Shown here in pieces: positions 31,405 through 42,621 of a stretch of 64,000 nucleotides of DNA (its first letter is position 1; every line of letters begins with the position of its first letter). Position numbers and translations under genes: made by a program. The notes under the pieces are model-generated. The model was not told where the DNA came from, did not search any database, and saw only the letters and a program-made list of their open reading frames with translations. The DNA lies in assembly GCA_002682825.1 (NCBI GenBank), contig NOKP01000063.1:65226-129225 (forward strand), read 5' to 3'. This DNA is from Neonectria sp. B-13. Taxonomy: Eukaryota > Ascomycota > Sordariomycetes > Hypocreales > Nectriaceae.

Positions 31405-32129
31405 TGATGAGACCTCAAGAGTTAATCCGCTCTGTAACGCCGGTTTCTCTTTCGGGCCATGATAATGCTGAGCCAGGACATGATCGACATGGCTCAGCTC
31501 CTACGTTGTGATGAACCAGGGCGTGTGGAGCCACGTGAGGGATCCATGCCTGAGTCCCAAAATACTGTATACGCGATGATTTTCTGGCATGCATGGTCGA
31601 CCAACACGAGGGCCCAGGCTAGGAATAGGGATCAGAGTAATGCTGGAGCGGGTAGGCATGGTGTCTCCCATGCAACAGCGGCAGCGAGGTACCCGAAGAG
31701 CAATGTCATACTTTAGCATGTTGGAGTAGGAGTTGGAGTTGGGATGTCAAGGTCTGATTGATTTGGGGTTGGTTGATCATGTTCCAATCTCCATGGTTGT
31801 TCTAGATGTGGGTTTCATGACACGTTTGTTTTCTCATGGTTTGGTCAGTGCTACCCTTGACAAGGCAACAGGTCCGATCAAGAGGAAAAGTTTCACCTCG
31901 GCGATTTCTTCATCCAGATAACCGCTCTATTGACTAATTGAATTTAGGCTGTTGAGCGGTGACCCTTTGGGCTCGGGACGGCCGAGCCGTTGGTGTTGGT
32001 TGTCTCATGTCTTCGTATTCTCCCGCTAGCAAGGTCTAATCCCCAGGTACATTCTTCTTAGCGGTCGGGGGCCAACCGAACGGTCATCATCCGATGTCAC
32101 AACAACACGCCGAGAGGCTTAGTTAGACC
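31405..32129. other. No supported gene
   Basis: Possibly the eroded 5' part of the PMT-like gene on the minus strand (hydrophobic LLFGYLAAAVAWETP near 31690) followed by intergenic sequence. Frames are too broken to annotate. Confidence 0.4.
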
Positions 32130-33720
32130 ATGTTAACAAGCCGCGGTACCATCAGAAGTTCCGGGGCAAAACGCGCCTAAGCAAGGGCAAGAAAGACATT
32201 GGCCATGGCTAGGCGTTCAGGGGCTGTGAGGTCGAGGAGTACCGCTTTGCCAACGGCGACCCGATCCGCAAGCCCAACACCAAGAAGTGGGATGAGCAAC
32301 GCGTGCTTCGTCTGATCCCCGGTGAGGAGAACTCTGACCACGGACAAGAACTGCTCAGATTCTTAATCGAGGCTGGCAACAGCAACATTAACAACGCCGA
32401 CGGCCTAATCTACTCGATGAAGTTTATGAACCACCCCACGGGCACGACCGACAACGACTTCGACCTCGGCTCCGATACATCCAAGAACGACTGCGGTCAG
32501 CCCCACGGCAACGCCTACATCCTCGTCAACAAAGCCAATGTCGAGAAGGGCGAGCGAGCTTGGGACCCCTGGTGGGACGACAAGCTCATCAAAAAAACGG
32601 TGAGCTACCACCTTAACTCCAAGAAAACTGCCACCAGCAGCGATGTTGCACATATCCCTATCATGTACTGTCACTACCCGTCCCCTGGAGACCTGGAGTG
32701 AGATGAGGGGCAAAGCAAATGGGCCAACGAGGTCGACCCGCTCCCGAAACAGGACAGGAAGATGGGCAACAAGCACTACGCCTGTGACAACTATCCAGGA
32801 TACAAGAGGCCAGATGGATTGCCGCCTATTGCAAAAAAGCCCAAGCGGGGGCTACTGAAGGACGACAAGATGATGACGAGGGATGTTGATGTTGGTATTG
32901 ATAACTACAACGACACCTTGGACATCACGTCGGAGGAGAAGGTGGAAGACCTTGAGGTGTCTGCCCTCGCTTCTCCTCGACCAAAATACAGCCGCGCTCT
33001 AATGCCTCGAACTGTCGGCGGCGGCAGTTTCATGGATCCAAGCGCCTTCCTTTACCTAGGATGCGGACAGACTGAGGACATCGACCCCTGCGCTGACAAC
33101 GACAATTGCTATGTCGACACGACTAATGGTGGCGGAGTGGACGATGATGGCGGCTGGGGACATGATGTCCCTGGCGGTAACAGCGGCGGCGGCGGCGGCG
33201 ATGATGGCGGTGACGACGACGGTGAACCGTCCGGCTTCGACTGGGGATTTCAATGGTCAGCCCATGTAAGCAACCCTCTCCCTCCTGTCTCGATACTGAC
33301 TCTGGCGCTGACTCTTCTTTTCTTCCCCAGCAATGCAAGCAGGAGGACACGTCAATCCTGGCTGATAAGGCAGCCAAATGCGAACATGTCACGTCAACGG
33401 GAGGCTTCTCCGTCAGTAGCGTCCGAGGATTCACCAAGCCGGGCTACAAGGCCTGCTTCTATTCCAGCGCCGACTGCACCGCCAAGAGCAATAACGACTT
33501 TGCCTCGATGAGTGGGGGGGACCCCATCAAGGACGATTCCAAGTGCGTCACCCTGGGGAGCAGCGGGGTCATTGTTTCCTTCGAGGTCATCAAGGGCGAC
33601 GAGTGCTCCGGTGCGCCCGGCCACCTCGCCAAGCTAAGGGTTACCACTTCAAGCTCACCTTCTCCGCATGGACACCACGTCCAACATTATGTAACGGTCG
33701 GGTCTAACCTAGGGGTATAG
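32130..33720 (+). pseudogene. 3' part of a large secreted-protein gene, one RIP-type stop, end altered by LTR
   Basis: The reading runs from about 32130 with HVNKPRYHQKFRGKTRLSKG, a TAG, then GCEVEEYRFANGDPIRKPN, WDEQRVLRLIPGEENSDHG and YCHYPSPGDLE. TGA at 32699-32701 sits where Trp is expected (LE*DEGQSKW). It continues KMGNKHYACDNYPGYKRPD, an acidic Gly/Asp linker, and a phase-0 intron (33266-33330). The second exon encodes a Cys-rich domain (CKQEDTSILADKAAKC; CFYSSADC; SKCVTLGSSGVIVSFEV). The EVEEYxF region resembles the C-terminal part of large secreted fungal chitinase-like proteins; that is inferred. The 5' part and signal peptide are absent. The solo LTR replaces its stop codon. Confidence 0.6.
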
Positions 33721-34050
33721 GGTAGGTCCAGAGGCATGCATTATATGATCAAGTAGATCAAGACGTTGTAGTAAGCGGTGTAGATCATAATGGTAATATA
33801 CAAAGGTAGGTCTTCATGTAACCAAGTAGGATTGTTAATAGCTAAGGAGCTTAAGGCTCTTGTCTAATGTGCGAAATGAATGTGTATATAATGTGGTGAT
33901 CACAGTGACTGTGTAAGTGATCATGTTAATCAAAGGTTTGATTATGGTGATCGCTTCAGGTTTCTGGTGATCAGATGTGATAGGGGAAACGAAGTGGACA
34001 TGCCATAGTTCTGCCGGTTGTAACGGTCTGGTGCCAACCAGGCTGCAACA
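33690..34050 (+). repeat. Clean solo LTR (Ty3/gypsy type) with 5-bp target duplication
   Basis: 361 bp beginning TGTAACGGTCGGG and ending GGCTGCAACA, so TG...CA ends. It is flanked by CATTA on both sides (33685-33689 and 34051-34055), a 5-bp target site duplication. The sequence keeps CpA and TpG and is the unmutated relative of the four LTR copies in 0.3-7.9 kb. No internal element sequence is present, so it is a solo LTR left by LTR-LTR recombination. Confidence 0.92.
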
Positions 34051-34052
34051 CA

Positions 34053-34736
34053 TTAGGCATGGATGATCCCCCCGAATGTAAACCCAGCCTTCGCAACTAT
34101 GACTCGTAGCATGCCATTTCCATTTACGAAATCCTGTCCTGCTCAACTTATTAGCATTTTCATTGCTAACAACTAGGAGTGTACCAAACATACCTTTAAT
34201 CAGGTCTGGAGCACTCGCTCGCGTACAACCAAGAATAATGTCCCTCAACGTAATAGCGACATCCTTGCAAGCGCTGGACTCGGGCCCTGCGCCCGACGAG
34301 AGACCCGCGACAATGGTATCCCCATATTGGCACCAATTGGTTGCCGCATTGAAGCCGCCCGTAGCACAAGCGGCATCTGGGATCGACATGAAGTAATTGT
34401 AGCAATCGATTGCCCGGTTCCGGTCTGTAAGGAAGGTATCATCCATGCAATCTTTATCACGGGCTACGAGATGTAAGGCAGAGGTGTCAAAGCCAGAGCC
34501 CCGACCTATTACCACATTCACTTGTCAGCCTGAATTTTGCTATTATATAGAGCTTGAGGTAAGCGGAGCAAGGACTTACGTTGAAGATCAGTAGTGGTCA
34601 GATTGAGAGACTCTAGGGAGGGTAGACCGGGGCCAGGGATCAGGTCAGAGACTGATGATGGAGCTCGCTCTCCTGTTGGAATAGCGACAGCGAGGAGAGC
34701 GGCAGCGAGGATAGAGAGATAGGTGAATGGCGCCAT
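34053..34736 (-). CDS. Small secreted cysteine-rich protein (184 aa)
   Basis: Three exons: 34736-34580, 34505-34194 and 34138-34053, all GT-AG, giving 184 residues in consistent phase. Signal peptide MAPFTYLSILAAALLAVA. The mature part has about seven cysteines: RDKDCMDDTFL, IDCYNYFMSIPDAACATGG, NWCQYGDTIVAG, SSACKDVAITLRDIILGC, ending with FVNGNGMLRVIVAKAG and FGGIIHA. The CxYGDTxVxG...CxDVA pattern is faintly like Hce2/Ecp2-type secreted fungal proteins, but I would not assign it firmly. The TAA stop is formed within the CATTA target duplication, so the gene survived the LTR insertion intact. Confidence 0.75.
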
Positions 34737-35028
34737 TGTAACTGAAGTTCGTACGATGTTGTATGTAAATAATATAATGTGAGATGCTTGAGGTGTATAG
34801 TAACCAGTGTTGAATGCAGAGTGTTACTAGCCGAGTTAAATAATTGTGAAAAGAATAACTTCTCTTTATACCTTATAGCCCAGGCGTAGTAGTTATGGCT
34901 TTGCTGCGGTAAGGCTAACGAGGTTACAGGGCTGAGTTATCGCCCATTCGGCGCCTGACAAGGGTCTCCGGGATCTAATTAAGAATCGTCTTCCGAATAG
35001 CATCAAGAAATATCTCCGGATTGCATAC
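34737..35028. promoter_or_regulatory. Promoter region of the secreted-protein gene
   Basis: Upstream (on the minus strand) of the start at 34736. A TTTATACC-type motif near 34865 is AT-rich, otherwise nothing specific. Confidence 0.35.
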
Positions 35029-35097
35029 GCTAACATCTGACGTTAGCATGCGCTGACGGCTGACGTTGGCATGCGCTGACATCTGGCGTTGGCATGC
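35029..35097. repeat. 23-bp tandem repeat, three copies, plus a second short repeat
   Basis: Three adjacent units of the form GCTGACATCTGACGTTGGCA followed by TGC, differing at a few positions. Immediately after, GGATCTCATAGCCGCA occurs twice (about 35101 and 35132). Minisatellite-like; role unknown. Confidence 0.9.
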
Positions 35098-35139
35098 GCC
35101 AGGATCTCATAGCCGCAGTGCACGACCAGGCAGGATCTC

Positions 35140-35889
35140 ATAGCCGCACAGTCGTGATAGGTGGAGCTCTCATTTACTTGCGCAAATGTTGGTGCACCCA
35201 GTTCTGGCTATCTACTGCGCCCATCTTCCTTCATCCTATCATTGTGGGGAGCCTCCAATAAGAATAAGAATAAGAGTATAATAATAGGTAGAGAGTTGAA
35301 CGCAAGTATGTTCTAGGATCCTCACCTGGCGAGGCGAGATTGTTGAGATTGTTGAGATTCGGTGACGTAGGCACCCGGACCTTTAGGACAGTTCGATCTT
35401 GTGGTGGCTGGGAAGCGGAACACACATATATTTAGTGCGGGGCGTTTCCGCTCTGGCAATGTACGACTCTAGCCATCGCTCTCGATTCGGATCCCAGAGA
35501 CCTAGTGAAGCAGGATCCTACTGGACTCGTGTCGTTGCCAGAGCCATATGCAGCCGTGGGCTGCCCGGTATGTTAATTATTACGCATCTGCGCGGCCCGA
35601 AATCACTTCCCGATTGAGGTATCAGTTGGTGTATGCACAATTTTATTATCTTTCTTCGGATTCCCCAGCTATGAGAATCACCAGCTTCAGCACTATGCAA
35701 GTCATTGTTAGGACCAACTATTGTGTCGGAGCTCACAGCTAAAATTAGGTAAAAAATGTTGCGAGGATTGCTCTTGCTATTGACTACTAAGTAAATATAT
35801 ACTGTTATCTTGTGTCTACGGCAATATCCGACGTCGCCCTGATAAAGTCGATTCCAGGCACACCATCCTCTTACCTAAGGCTTGAGGCC
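35140..35889. other. No supported gene
   Basis: Mixed intergenic sequence containing short frames only. It may hold the eroded upstream part of the HET relic, but I cannot align it. Confidence 0.45.
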
Positions 35890-36191
35890 AGAAATCGTGG
35901 GCGGAGACTTTGGTTGACGGGAACCGGATACATCGGCACTTGACCTCAGATATGCTGCCAGGCGATTTGGTGGTGATCGTTTGTGGGGGATCGATGCCAT
36001 GTATCTTGAGAGATACTGGACGAGATTTGAAGCAGACTGTGTGGTCTTGTCTGGGAGAAGCTTACTGCGACGGCATCATGGACGGAGAAGCGCTACGGTC
36101 GTTTCTTTTAGGTGGGGGAACTACCGACCATGTTGCACAGAATCCACTTTCCAGCACAGTGGAAAGTCTATCTGTGGGATGTGGGAGATGA
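35890..36191 (+). pseudogene. HET (heterokaryon incompatibility) protein, C-terminal fragment
   Basis: Reads GRRLWLTGTGYIGT, a stop and frame change, then MLPGDLVVIVCGGSMPCIL, later LGEAYCDGIMDGEAL. This order (GRRLfxTxxGYIGLGP, GDxVvVlxGxxxPxiLR, GexYvhGxMdGE) is the hallmark C-terminal region of fungal HET-domain proteins, which mediate non-self recognition. The HET domain itself is not found upstream. A truncated relic. Confidence 0.7.
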
Positions 36192-37152
36192 GGTCCCTGA
36201 CTCGATTCCAGGTGTGCTAATCTGGCCAGTTTAATACTTGAATAAACCATCGTGTCACAAGCGCGGATGAAAAAGCTTCTTTACGATAGCGCACCACCGC
36301 CGTCATTCGGTTGGCCAAATTCTCCTCTGGCGCCGAGCACGTCTCAGGGGTCTGTCTTTCGGGAAGAAGGCCATCGATGTCTTTGCTGCCTCACATCCAC
36401 TGCTTCTGCTTAGCGGTTCTCGACCAACGGCCGTTAATGACTCGCACCCTCATGATGCCGTTGGCTTTACCCCTGAAGAGGCGCAAGCCACGTCTCGTTT
36501 TTGCCAAATGCCCCGATTTAACAGGTCATCCGAGTCTGCCCCCAGTAGTCGAGCCGGAATGTGGGGTTCCGCTCCCCAATGTGCTTCGGCATTGGTTTAC
36601 CTGGAGAAAGCTGAAAAGCCCCATCCCCCGCAAGCGCGGCGCCGTTCCTTGTCCGGCATTGACCAGCTCTCCAGTTCATCCCCCGGATTGTTCCCCGGTT
36701 TGACCCACAGCATTTACGGAGAACCTATTTGTTCAATGAGAAACCAGCTTGTCGCTACTTAGTCATTTAATTGTGCATCGGGCTACTGTAATAGCTCGAC
36801 AATAACGGACAGCGTAGCGCATCCGGCACCTCAGATAAATAGCAAATACTAACCCAATCTGACTGGATGCCCGGCTTTCTGACAAATGAAAGCCTCCAGT
36901 GCGACGGGTACCCGTTCACTGCGATGGCGCTAGGCTGTCCGGTAGTTACATTAGCAATACGGTACCGCACGGAACGTCTGGATCTTGTCACAAGCACTAG
37001 CCATTCGATAGCTTGACACGACCAAGCACACGCTACGGAGCACAGCAGCAGGAATATAATAGGAGCAGAGTTGCCAGGACCCATGCTTTGCTTTTTCTCC
37101 CGTCACATTATCAACGCCCCCTTCCACACACTCGTTTATCAATCGATCGACA
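36192..37152. other. No firmly supported gene; one weak secreted candidate on the minus strand
   Basis: 36311-36762 has overlapping plus-strand frames rich in Pro/Arg with no recognisable family. A minus-strand frame 37084-36767 (105 codons) opens with a signal-peptide-like MGPGNSAPIIFLLLCSVACA but has no further support. It would share a 68-bp divergent promoter with the gene at 37153. Confidence 0.3.
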
Positions 37153-38295
37153 ATGGCGTCACCAGTTTTCTTTGAATTAAGCTGGTCGATCCTATGCACC
37201 ATCTGTCTCAGCAATGTGCTTTTTGGGTTTCTCGTCTGCGGCATCACGAGCTTCACGCCGCTCGCTGCAGTGCCCATGATCTCGTCTGCAGCTGGAGCCA
37301 TCGCCGACGGTCTTTGCTTCTATGCCAATTATGGAGACCACCCTGCGATCAATAGAGCGGTCGTGTCGGTATTCTGTGATATCTTCTGGGTGGTATGGCT
37401 ATCTTCCAGTTACCCCACTCATTGGATCTCTGCTAATACTCCCATGGTCAGACGCAAGAAGCCGGTTTATTGTTCTATAGCTACATCATCCTGAAACGAG
37501 TGCTTCGAGAAGTTCGCTGGAAAGTCTTCGCAACCCTATTCTGGATGGGAATAGCCGGCATCTTCATTACGCGTATAGCTATCGCCGCCTTCAGGGTGAG
37601 ATCCATCCTCACCGATCCCAACGACTTGCCGCTACTACACACTATCAACTACCTCCATATCGCTTACTTTGGGATAATGGCCATTCTGGAATGCATCGGC
37701 GCCTACTTCCTTATTACTGTGTTTACTTCTGCGAGAGCTTCTTCAATACAGATTGCGCTCAATGTCGGTTTCTTCCGATACTTGAGCCGTAGTACAGAAG
37801 GTCGAGTTGCTATACTTGCTGTTCAAGGCCTTTTTCGGGCCGTTACCCATGCTGTGAAAACCCCTGGGCAAAGTGCAGAGAATCTAGCTAGTCAGCTGGA
37901 TCGGTTTGCATATGCACTCTTCTGCCTTTTCCCCGTCGTGTTATAGTAAGTTGCTAACATACTTATTCATCAAATGTGCACCGCCAACTAATGACGGTTC
38001 TACCAGCATCGATTTACTCGCTTCCAAGCTCGTTTTCACGGATCAGAAATATCCATCCTCTCAAAGTCGACATAGGCCAGGAAGCCAGCGGTTGACGTCA
38101 CAGAAGGACGAGTTTGCTGCGGGCAGAGGCGAGCATGTGGTCGAGTTTCATGGAGGAACCAACAGGACTCAAAGGAGAGACTCACAAGAGAATATCTTGA
38201 AAGCCGGATCTACAGCAGAGGCTTCAATAGATCTCGAGGAGATGGACATGAAGGGAAATGTAATTAGGAAGACGGTTGAGTTTAAAATAGTGTAG
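37153..38295 (+). CDS. Seven-transmembrane fungal integral membrane protein
   Basis: Three exons, 37153-37392, 37452-37945 and 38007-38295, give 340 residues; both introns are GT-AG with good branch sites. Hydrophobic segments: ILCTICLSNVLFGFLVCGI, AAVPMISSAAGAIADGLCF, VFCDIFWVTQEAGLLFYSY, VFATLFWMGIAGIFITRIA, YLHIAYFGIMAILECIGAY, an amphipathic AILAVQGLFRAVTH, and FAYALFCLFPVVLYIDLLA. A polar C-terminal tail of about 90 residues (RRDSQENILKAGS; EEMDMKGNVIRKTVEF) would face the cytosol. This layout is typical of fungal 7-TM receptor-like or integral membrane proteins of unknown function. The gene looks intact. Confidence 0.8.
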
Positions 38296-38990
38296 CTATT
38301 AGTAGCTAGACTCAGTACGAGATGCAGTATAGGCGGCTGTGGTATTTATTTAACTCAACCTCGCTCCTTGAGAAACCCCTGGCGCCCTTTATCTTTGATA
38401 CCATCCCCCGGGCGCTATTAAATAATCCCGCTAGTAGCCCTAGATTCCCTATATAACCATTTCCCGGGTCTTTATCTGCATTCCTCTGAATTCTATCTAT
38501 AAGTACGTATCTAAATTCTTTCATATTTTAGTTCTTTTGATCACCCAGGTATTATTCGCTACCTATTCTATTGAAATCAGTTATATAAAATGTGAAAGTG
38601 GTCTACTATAGGTTATATCCCAACTAAACATGAAAAGCCTTGCTTCAGGAATAATAGACCACTATAGAATCTCTAAAACTGCCAGCAACCTTTTACCTTA
38701 ATCACTCGTTACTGACGCTGACCTAACCAGGAGATTCAAACAGCTGCAACCAAGACGTTGCCTGACTTGAGAAAGCCGGTTCGTTCACTCCATCTAGAAC
38801 TCTACCTTGATATTTGGGAAAGTCAGATAGGTAAGCTTTTAGCAGCTTTTAACTAGAGACAGTATAGGTTGAGAAAATTTAAGGAGTAAGACTAATCATT
38901 TAGGACAGTTTAGACTGTTAAATACGCCTGACAAATATGACAGTTCAAAAGAAAATAGATTATTTTTCGTTACTACTGCGCCCAGCGGTA
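38296..38990. other. Intergenic, no gene seen
   Basis: Moderately AT-rich sequence between the convergent 7-TM gene and PKS relic. Two nearby copies of a GACCACTATAGA-like motif (about 38600 and 38658, one inverted) are visible; no role assigned. Confidence 0.45.
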
Positions 38991-39685
38991 CTATTTTTCT
39001 TGGAAGTGCTTCACAAACCAGTTCACCATATCGCTCACCGTAGGATAATTCCACGTCAGCGTTTATGACACCTTTACCTTCAGCACACTCTGCAGATTCT
39101 GCCTCAGCACGGTGGCCATAATACTGTCGACGCCGAACCCGACGGCGGGACGCGCGGGTCGATCTCGTCAATGTCGCTGATCTTCAGAACATCGCCCAGG
39201 CACTAGCACACCACGAGTTTCAGCCATTCCTTCAGCTTCGGTGTCGAGGTCGGTCGGGCCTCGGCCGCGTTGCCTTTACGACCCTCCTTCGCCGGCGCCG
39301 CAACCCCCTGCGCACGCAGCCGGCGCACGGCAACATCCACGAACAGGGCCAGCGGGACAGTCTCGCCCTCGTCCAGGACGGCGCTGTGCGTGACGACGGT
39401 ACCGACGGCGTCGTGCTGACCGACAAACTCCCAGGTCGCGAAGGCCTTGTGGGCCGTGATGTCGGTGATTTCTTTGGCCTGAAGCTCGAGCGGCAGGATG
39501 GTAGAGGTGCCCATACCCATAGCGCGCTAGGCGGACCACTGGAAGGCGACGGAGTTCTCGCTGAGACTGCGGCGGTACTGCGCCAGGGCGTCGAGGAGGA
39601 CATCGCTGGATGCGTACGAGGACTGGCCCGCAGTGCCGACGAGCTGCCCGATGGACGAGTAGAAGACGAATAAATCGAGGCTAAG
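38991..39685 (-). pseudogene. 6-MSAS-type polyketide synthase, C-terminal KR and ACP relic
   Basis: The minus strand begins SLDLFVFYSSIGQLVGTAG, QSSYASSDVLLDALAQYRR and ENSVAFQWSA*RAMGMG, the end of a KR domain. FATWEFVGQHDAVGTVV and a linker follow, then the carrier domain: LKEWLKLVVC*CLGDVLKIS, DIDEIDPRVP, a one-base frame change, GVDSIMATVLRQNLQSVLK with the phosphopantetheine Ser, S*TLTWNYPTVSDMVNWFV. This matches the carboxyl end of partially reducing fungal PKSs such as 6-methylsalicylic acid synthase. Stops replace Trp or Gln. Everything upstream (KS to ER/DH) is absent; sequence above 39690 is unrelated. Confidence 0.82.
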
Positions 39686-40152
39686 TATTCTGATATGCAA
39701 AAGTCAAGCATCCCAGGTATATGGTCCAATTAAATACCGGTTGGTTGTATCTTTCTCTCACATAAACTCCCGCCTCACCTTGTTCTGCGGTCAACACCTC
39801 AAAGTTCGAGGGAAAATGGAAATGGAAATGAAAATGCACAGCGTATTTGGTCACGACAAAACTGTAGGTACGCTACAGGAAACTAATCTATTCTGCTTTG
39901 CCATATTTATCTACAGGACAGTCCATCATAATTTCTCTATGTGGATAGTCCCCAGTCACAAAAGAAATGGCCAATCAATAAGTCGTTTTTCTATGAGTCT
40001 CTAACTTCTGCTGCATGCATGACTGAAACAGGCCATGAAATCATACAAAATTGGATCACTCGGACACCATCAGAGCAGCTCTGTCTGTTCAGAAAGAACT
40101 GAATACGGCAAGGTAGGAGTGAGTGCATCTCAGCGCGTAGACCCAACTACTT
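39686..40152. other. Intergenic, no gene seen
   Basis: Between the truncated PKS relic and the 3' end of the MFS exporter. The PKS reading stops abruptly near 39685, marking a deletion or rearrangement point. Confidence 0.5.
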
Positions 40153-42129
40153 TCAAGCTGCATCCGCGGCATTGGTCTTCTCTGCCGGTTTTGGGAACAG
40201 CCTTCCCTTGGGCAGAAAGATGACGACGACAATCATAGCCGCGCCTGAGATTATGCTGAGAATGTAGACTTTGCTCACAGCATCCGTAATGGCCTCGATG
40301 GCTTGTTTCTGCACAGACGAGCTCAGGGAATCAAACAGTTGACTCGAAGTTCCCGCAGCAGCCTGCCTGATCTCTTGTTCAGAGTATCCCCGACCATTCA
40401 GGACTTTCGAAAGGTTCCTGAACGAAAGTTCCTGGATCATTTGGCCTCCGATGAGCAAGCTGACGAGCTGCCACCCAAGCTGGGAGAGGTTTTGCATCGA
40501 ACTGACACGTTGGACATCCAGCCCGGACCCGGTTTGTTGCAACATTGTGATAGTGGCGACCGTGAAGCCGAGGTTGAAGACAATACCAGTACCAGCACCG
40601 AGCAGGATACTGTACCCATAGACATATGATGTCGGGGTGTTGGTGTTCACGGTGTACATGGTTACACCGCCTATTGTCATGAGGATGCCACCCGCTAGGT
40701 ATATCGTCCAGCTGAGGCAGTTAGCTTGTGGGGACAAAACGGAAGGAACCAAGATGGCTCTCTTACTAATAGTTAATTTTGGGAAGCATAGAACCCGAGA
40801 ACATTGTACCGAACGCTAGGAAGGCAATGAAAGGCAGCAGACGGACGGCAGCCTGCATGGTCGAATCTCCACGCGTGAAGGCGAAATATATGGGAAGGTA
40901 AAATAGCGGAACGTAGATGTTGGTGGCTGCCACGGCAGTATTGATGTACAGCAGCACTTGCGTGGGGTTGAGGAGAACGTGGCTTGGGGGAACCATGCGC
41001 TCTTCGGGACCGGTGAAAAGCATAAAGTACTGTTGGAGGAAAGTCAAGATAAATAGCACGCCCGTCACGACGAACAAAGCGATGGTACGCTTATCGTCCC
41101 AGGGCCAAGTGGGACCTGCGAAAGTCAAGACCATGGTGAAGGCCACCATAGCTCCGGTTGCTAGTGTAAAGCCAACCCAGTCGAGAGACATGAACTTTGC
41201 AAGAGCCGGTCGTTCATGATTACCGCCCGGCTTAACCTTGGGGAGCCAGAAGATGTACACGGGTGCACATATGACTGCAATAACACTGGGCTGAGTTAGC
41301 AACACAGTTTAACGGGCGAGTTCGCTCATTATATGACTGACAGGTTGATGTAAAAGGCCCATCGCCACGTCGCTGGTGAGGTAGCAAAGGCACCTCCTAC
41401 CACAGGACCAAGAACAGCACCAACTCCCCAGGTTACGCCCATGCCGGAAATATAGCGGCCACGTTCAGTGTCAGCCGTGATGAGGGAAAAGTAGTTTAAA
41501 ATACTGGCCAAGAAAAGTAGTCAGCGATTCGTCATGTGCTCATGGAAGAGAAGACTCACCCAAGGAAGATGCCATTCCCACCCACACCGGCAAGCACCCG
41601 ACCAACAATAAGGGCATCCATGGTAGGTGCCGCGCCACAGAGCGCGGAAGCAGCCTCGAAAAGAACGATGCTCCCGATGAACATGTACTTGAGGTCAAAG
41701 ATGGCGTACATGGCAGCTCTTAAAGAGGCCCGAGTTAGCTCTCACAGTTCTTGAGCAGGAAGGTAGGGAACATCCAACTCACCCGGGGAGGATAGAACAG
41801 AACGAGCCGAGAGGGAAGCCGGTGCCAGCCCATGTGAGACTTCGGAACTCGTTGTATTGCTCGATGAGAGCGGGTTGGATGTCTGCCACGACCGTGCTGT
41901 CGAGGCCGTAGATGAGTGCTCCAATGTATAGAGACGCAGCGGTAGCGACCCATTTCCAGCCATGGATGGTTCTTTCCCGTAGGGCCCCCCCAGGTATGCC
42001 TCCGTCTTCGTCCTCGCTCGGTTGAGCAGAAGTGACAAGGGGCTCTTGGGAGGCAGGCTCGACCTTTTCTTGGACTTCATCACTGGACTGGGCTCGTGAG
42101 TTTTTCGGGGTTTCCTCTGAAGAGCTCAT
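40153..42129 (-). CDS. MFS multidrug/toxin exporter, DHA2 (14-TM) type
   Basis: Five exons on the minus strand: 42129-41783, 41718-41560, 41503-41342, 41285-40767 and 40711-40153; all introns GT-AG with consistent phases; 581 residues. The start [16 protein letters not shown] is preferred over an in-frame Met at 42207. A charged N-terminal tail precedes [19 protein letters not shown] (TM1 with the D-S-T motif). [17 protein letters not shown] and [19 protein letters not shown] (antiporter motif C) follow, then [19 protein letters not shown]. This order is typical of fungal efflux pumps in secondary-metabolite clusters, which export the product by proton antiport. The gene is intact and divergent to the regulator at 42622. 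Confidence 0.88.
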
Positions 42130-42621
42130 GGCGAATGACCACTGGGCAAGCAAAGTGGACCGTAGGGCAAAGAACAGAAGGAGGCAATGGCGGTGACCAA
42201 TCTTCAAGACACGTATGGGGGAGTGAGTGTAGAATGAATCAAGAGTTGTAACATTTCCTCTACATATCTTTCTTTATAGGCCTGCAATCAAAGCAGAATC
42301 AGAGTGTTGGCAAGTTGACTAACACAAACAATTCTTGGCGGGGGGCACGTGACCTACCACGATGGTCTGACGGCCAAATTGGCCCACCGTCACGATGCCG
42401 CATTGCTGACAAAGTGACTGCGGGCGGTGGCCAATTTGGCCGCACAAGCTGTCGATCCAATTAGCAGGCTGCACCAGGCTCAGGCACCTCTGTAATTACC
42501 AGACACAGTAACGGCCTACGTCACGTGGCTCATCTCGACAACACCCTCGTCACTTTCATCAGCCTGCAAAACATCCATCCCGTCTACTCGCCATCCCACG
42601 TTTAAACCCTCATCCGGATTC
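42130..42621. promoter_or_regulatory. Divergent promoter with mirror-image 13-bp palindromes and two CACGTG sites
   Basis: 492 bp between the MFS exporter and the regulator start codons. GGCCAAATTGGCC at 42372-42384 and its exact reverse complement GGCCAATTTGGCC at 42429-42441 lie 44 bp apart. CACGTG hexamers occur at 42346-42351 and 42522-42527, outside the pair. A dyad of this sort is what a dimeric zinc-cluster regulator could bind, so autoregulation plus control of the exporter is a reasonable inference. Confidence 0.6.

Noticed and set aside
33835..34521. A 228-codon minus-strand open frame covering the secreted-protein gene and the LTR
   Set aside because: It reads through two introns and into the LTR. 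The three-exon model gives correct splice sites and a stop within the target duplication.
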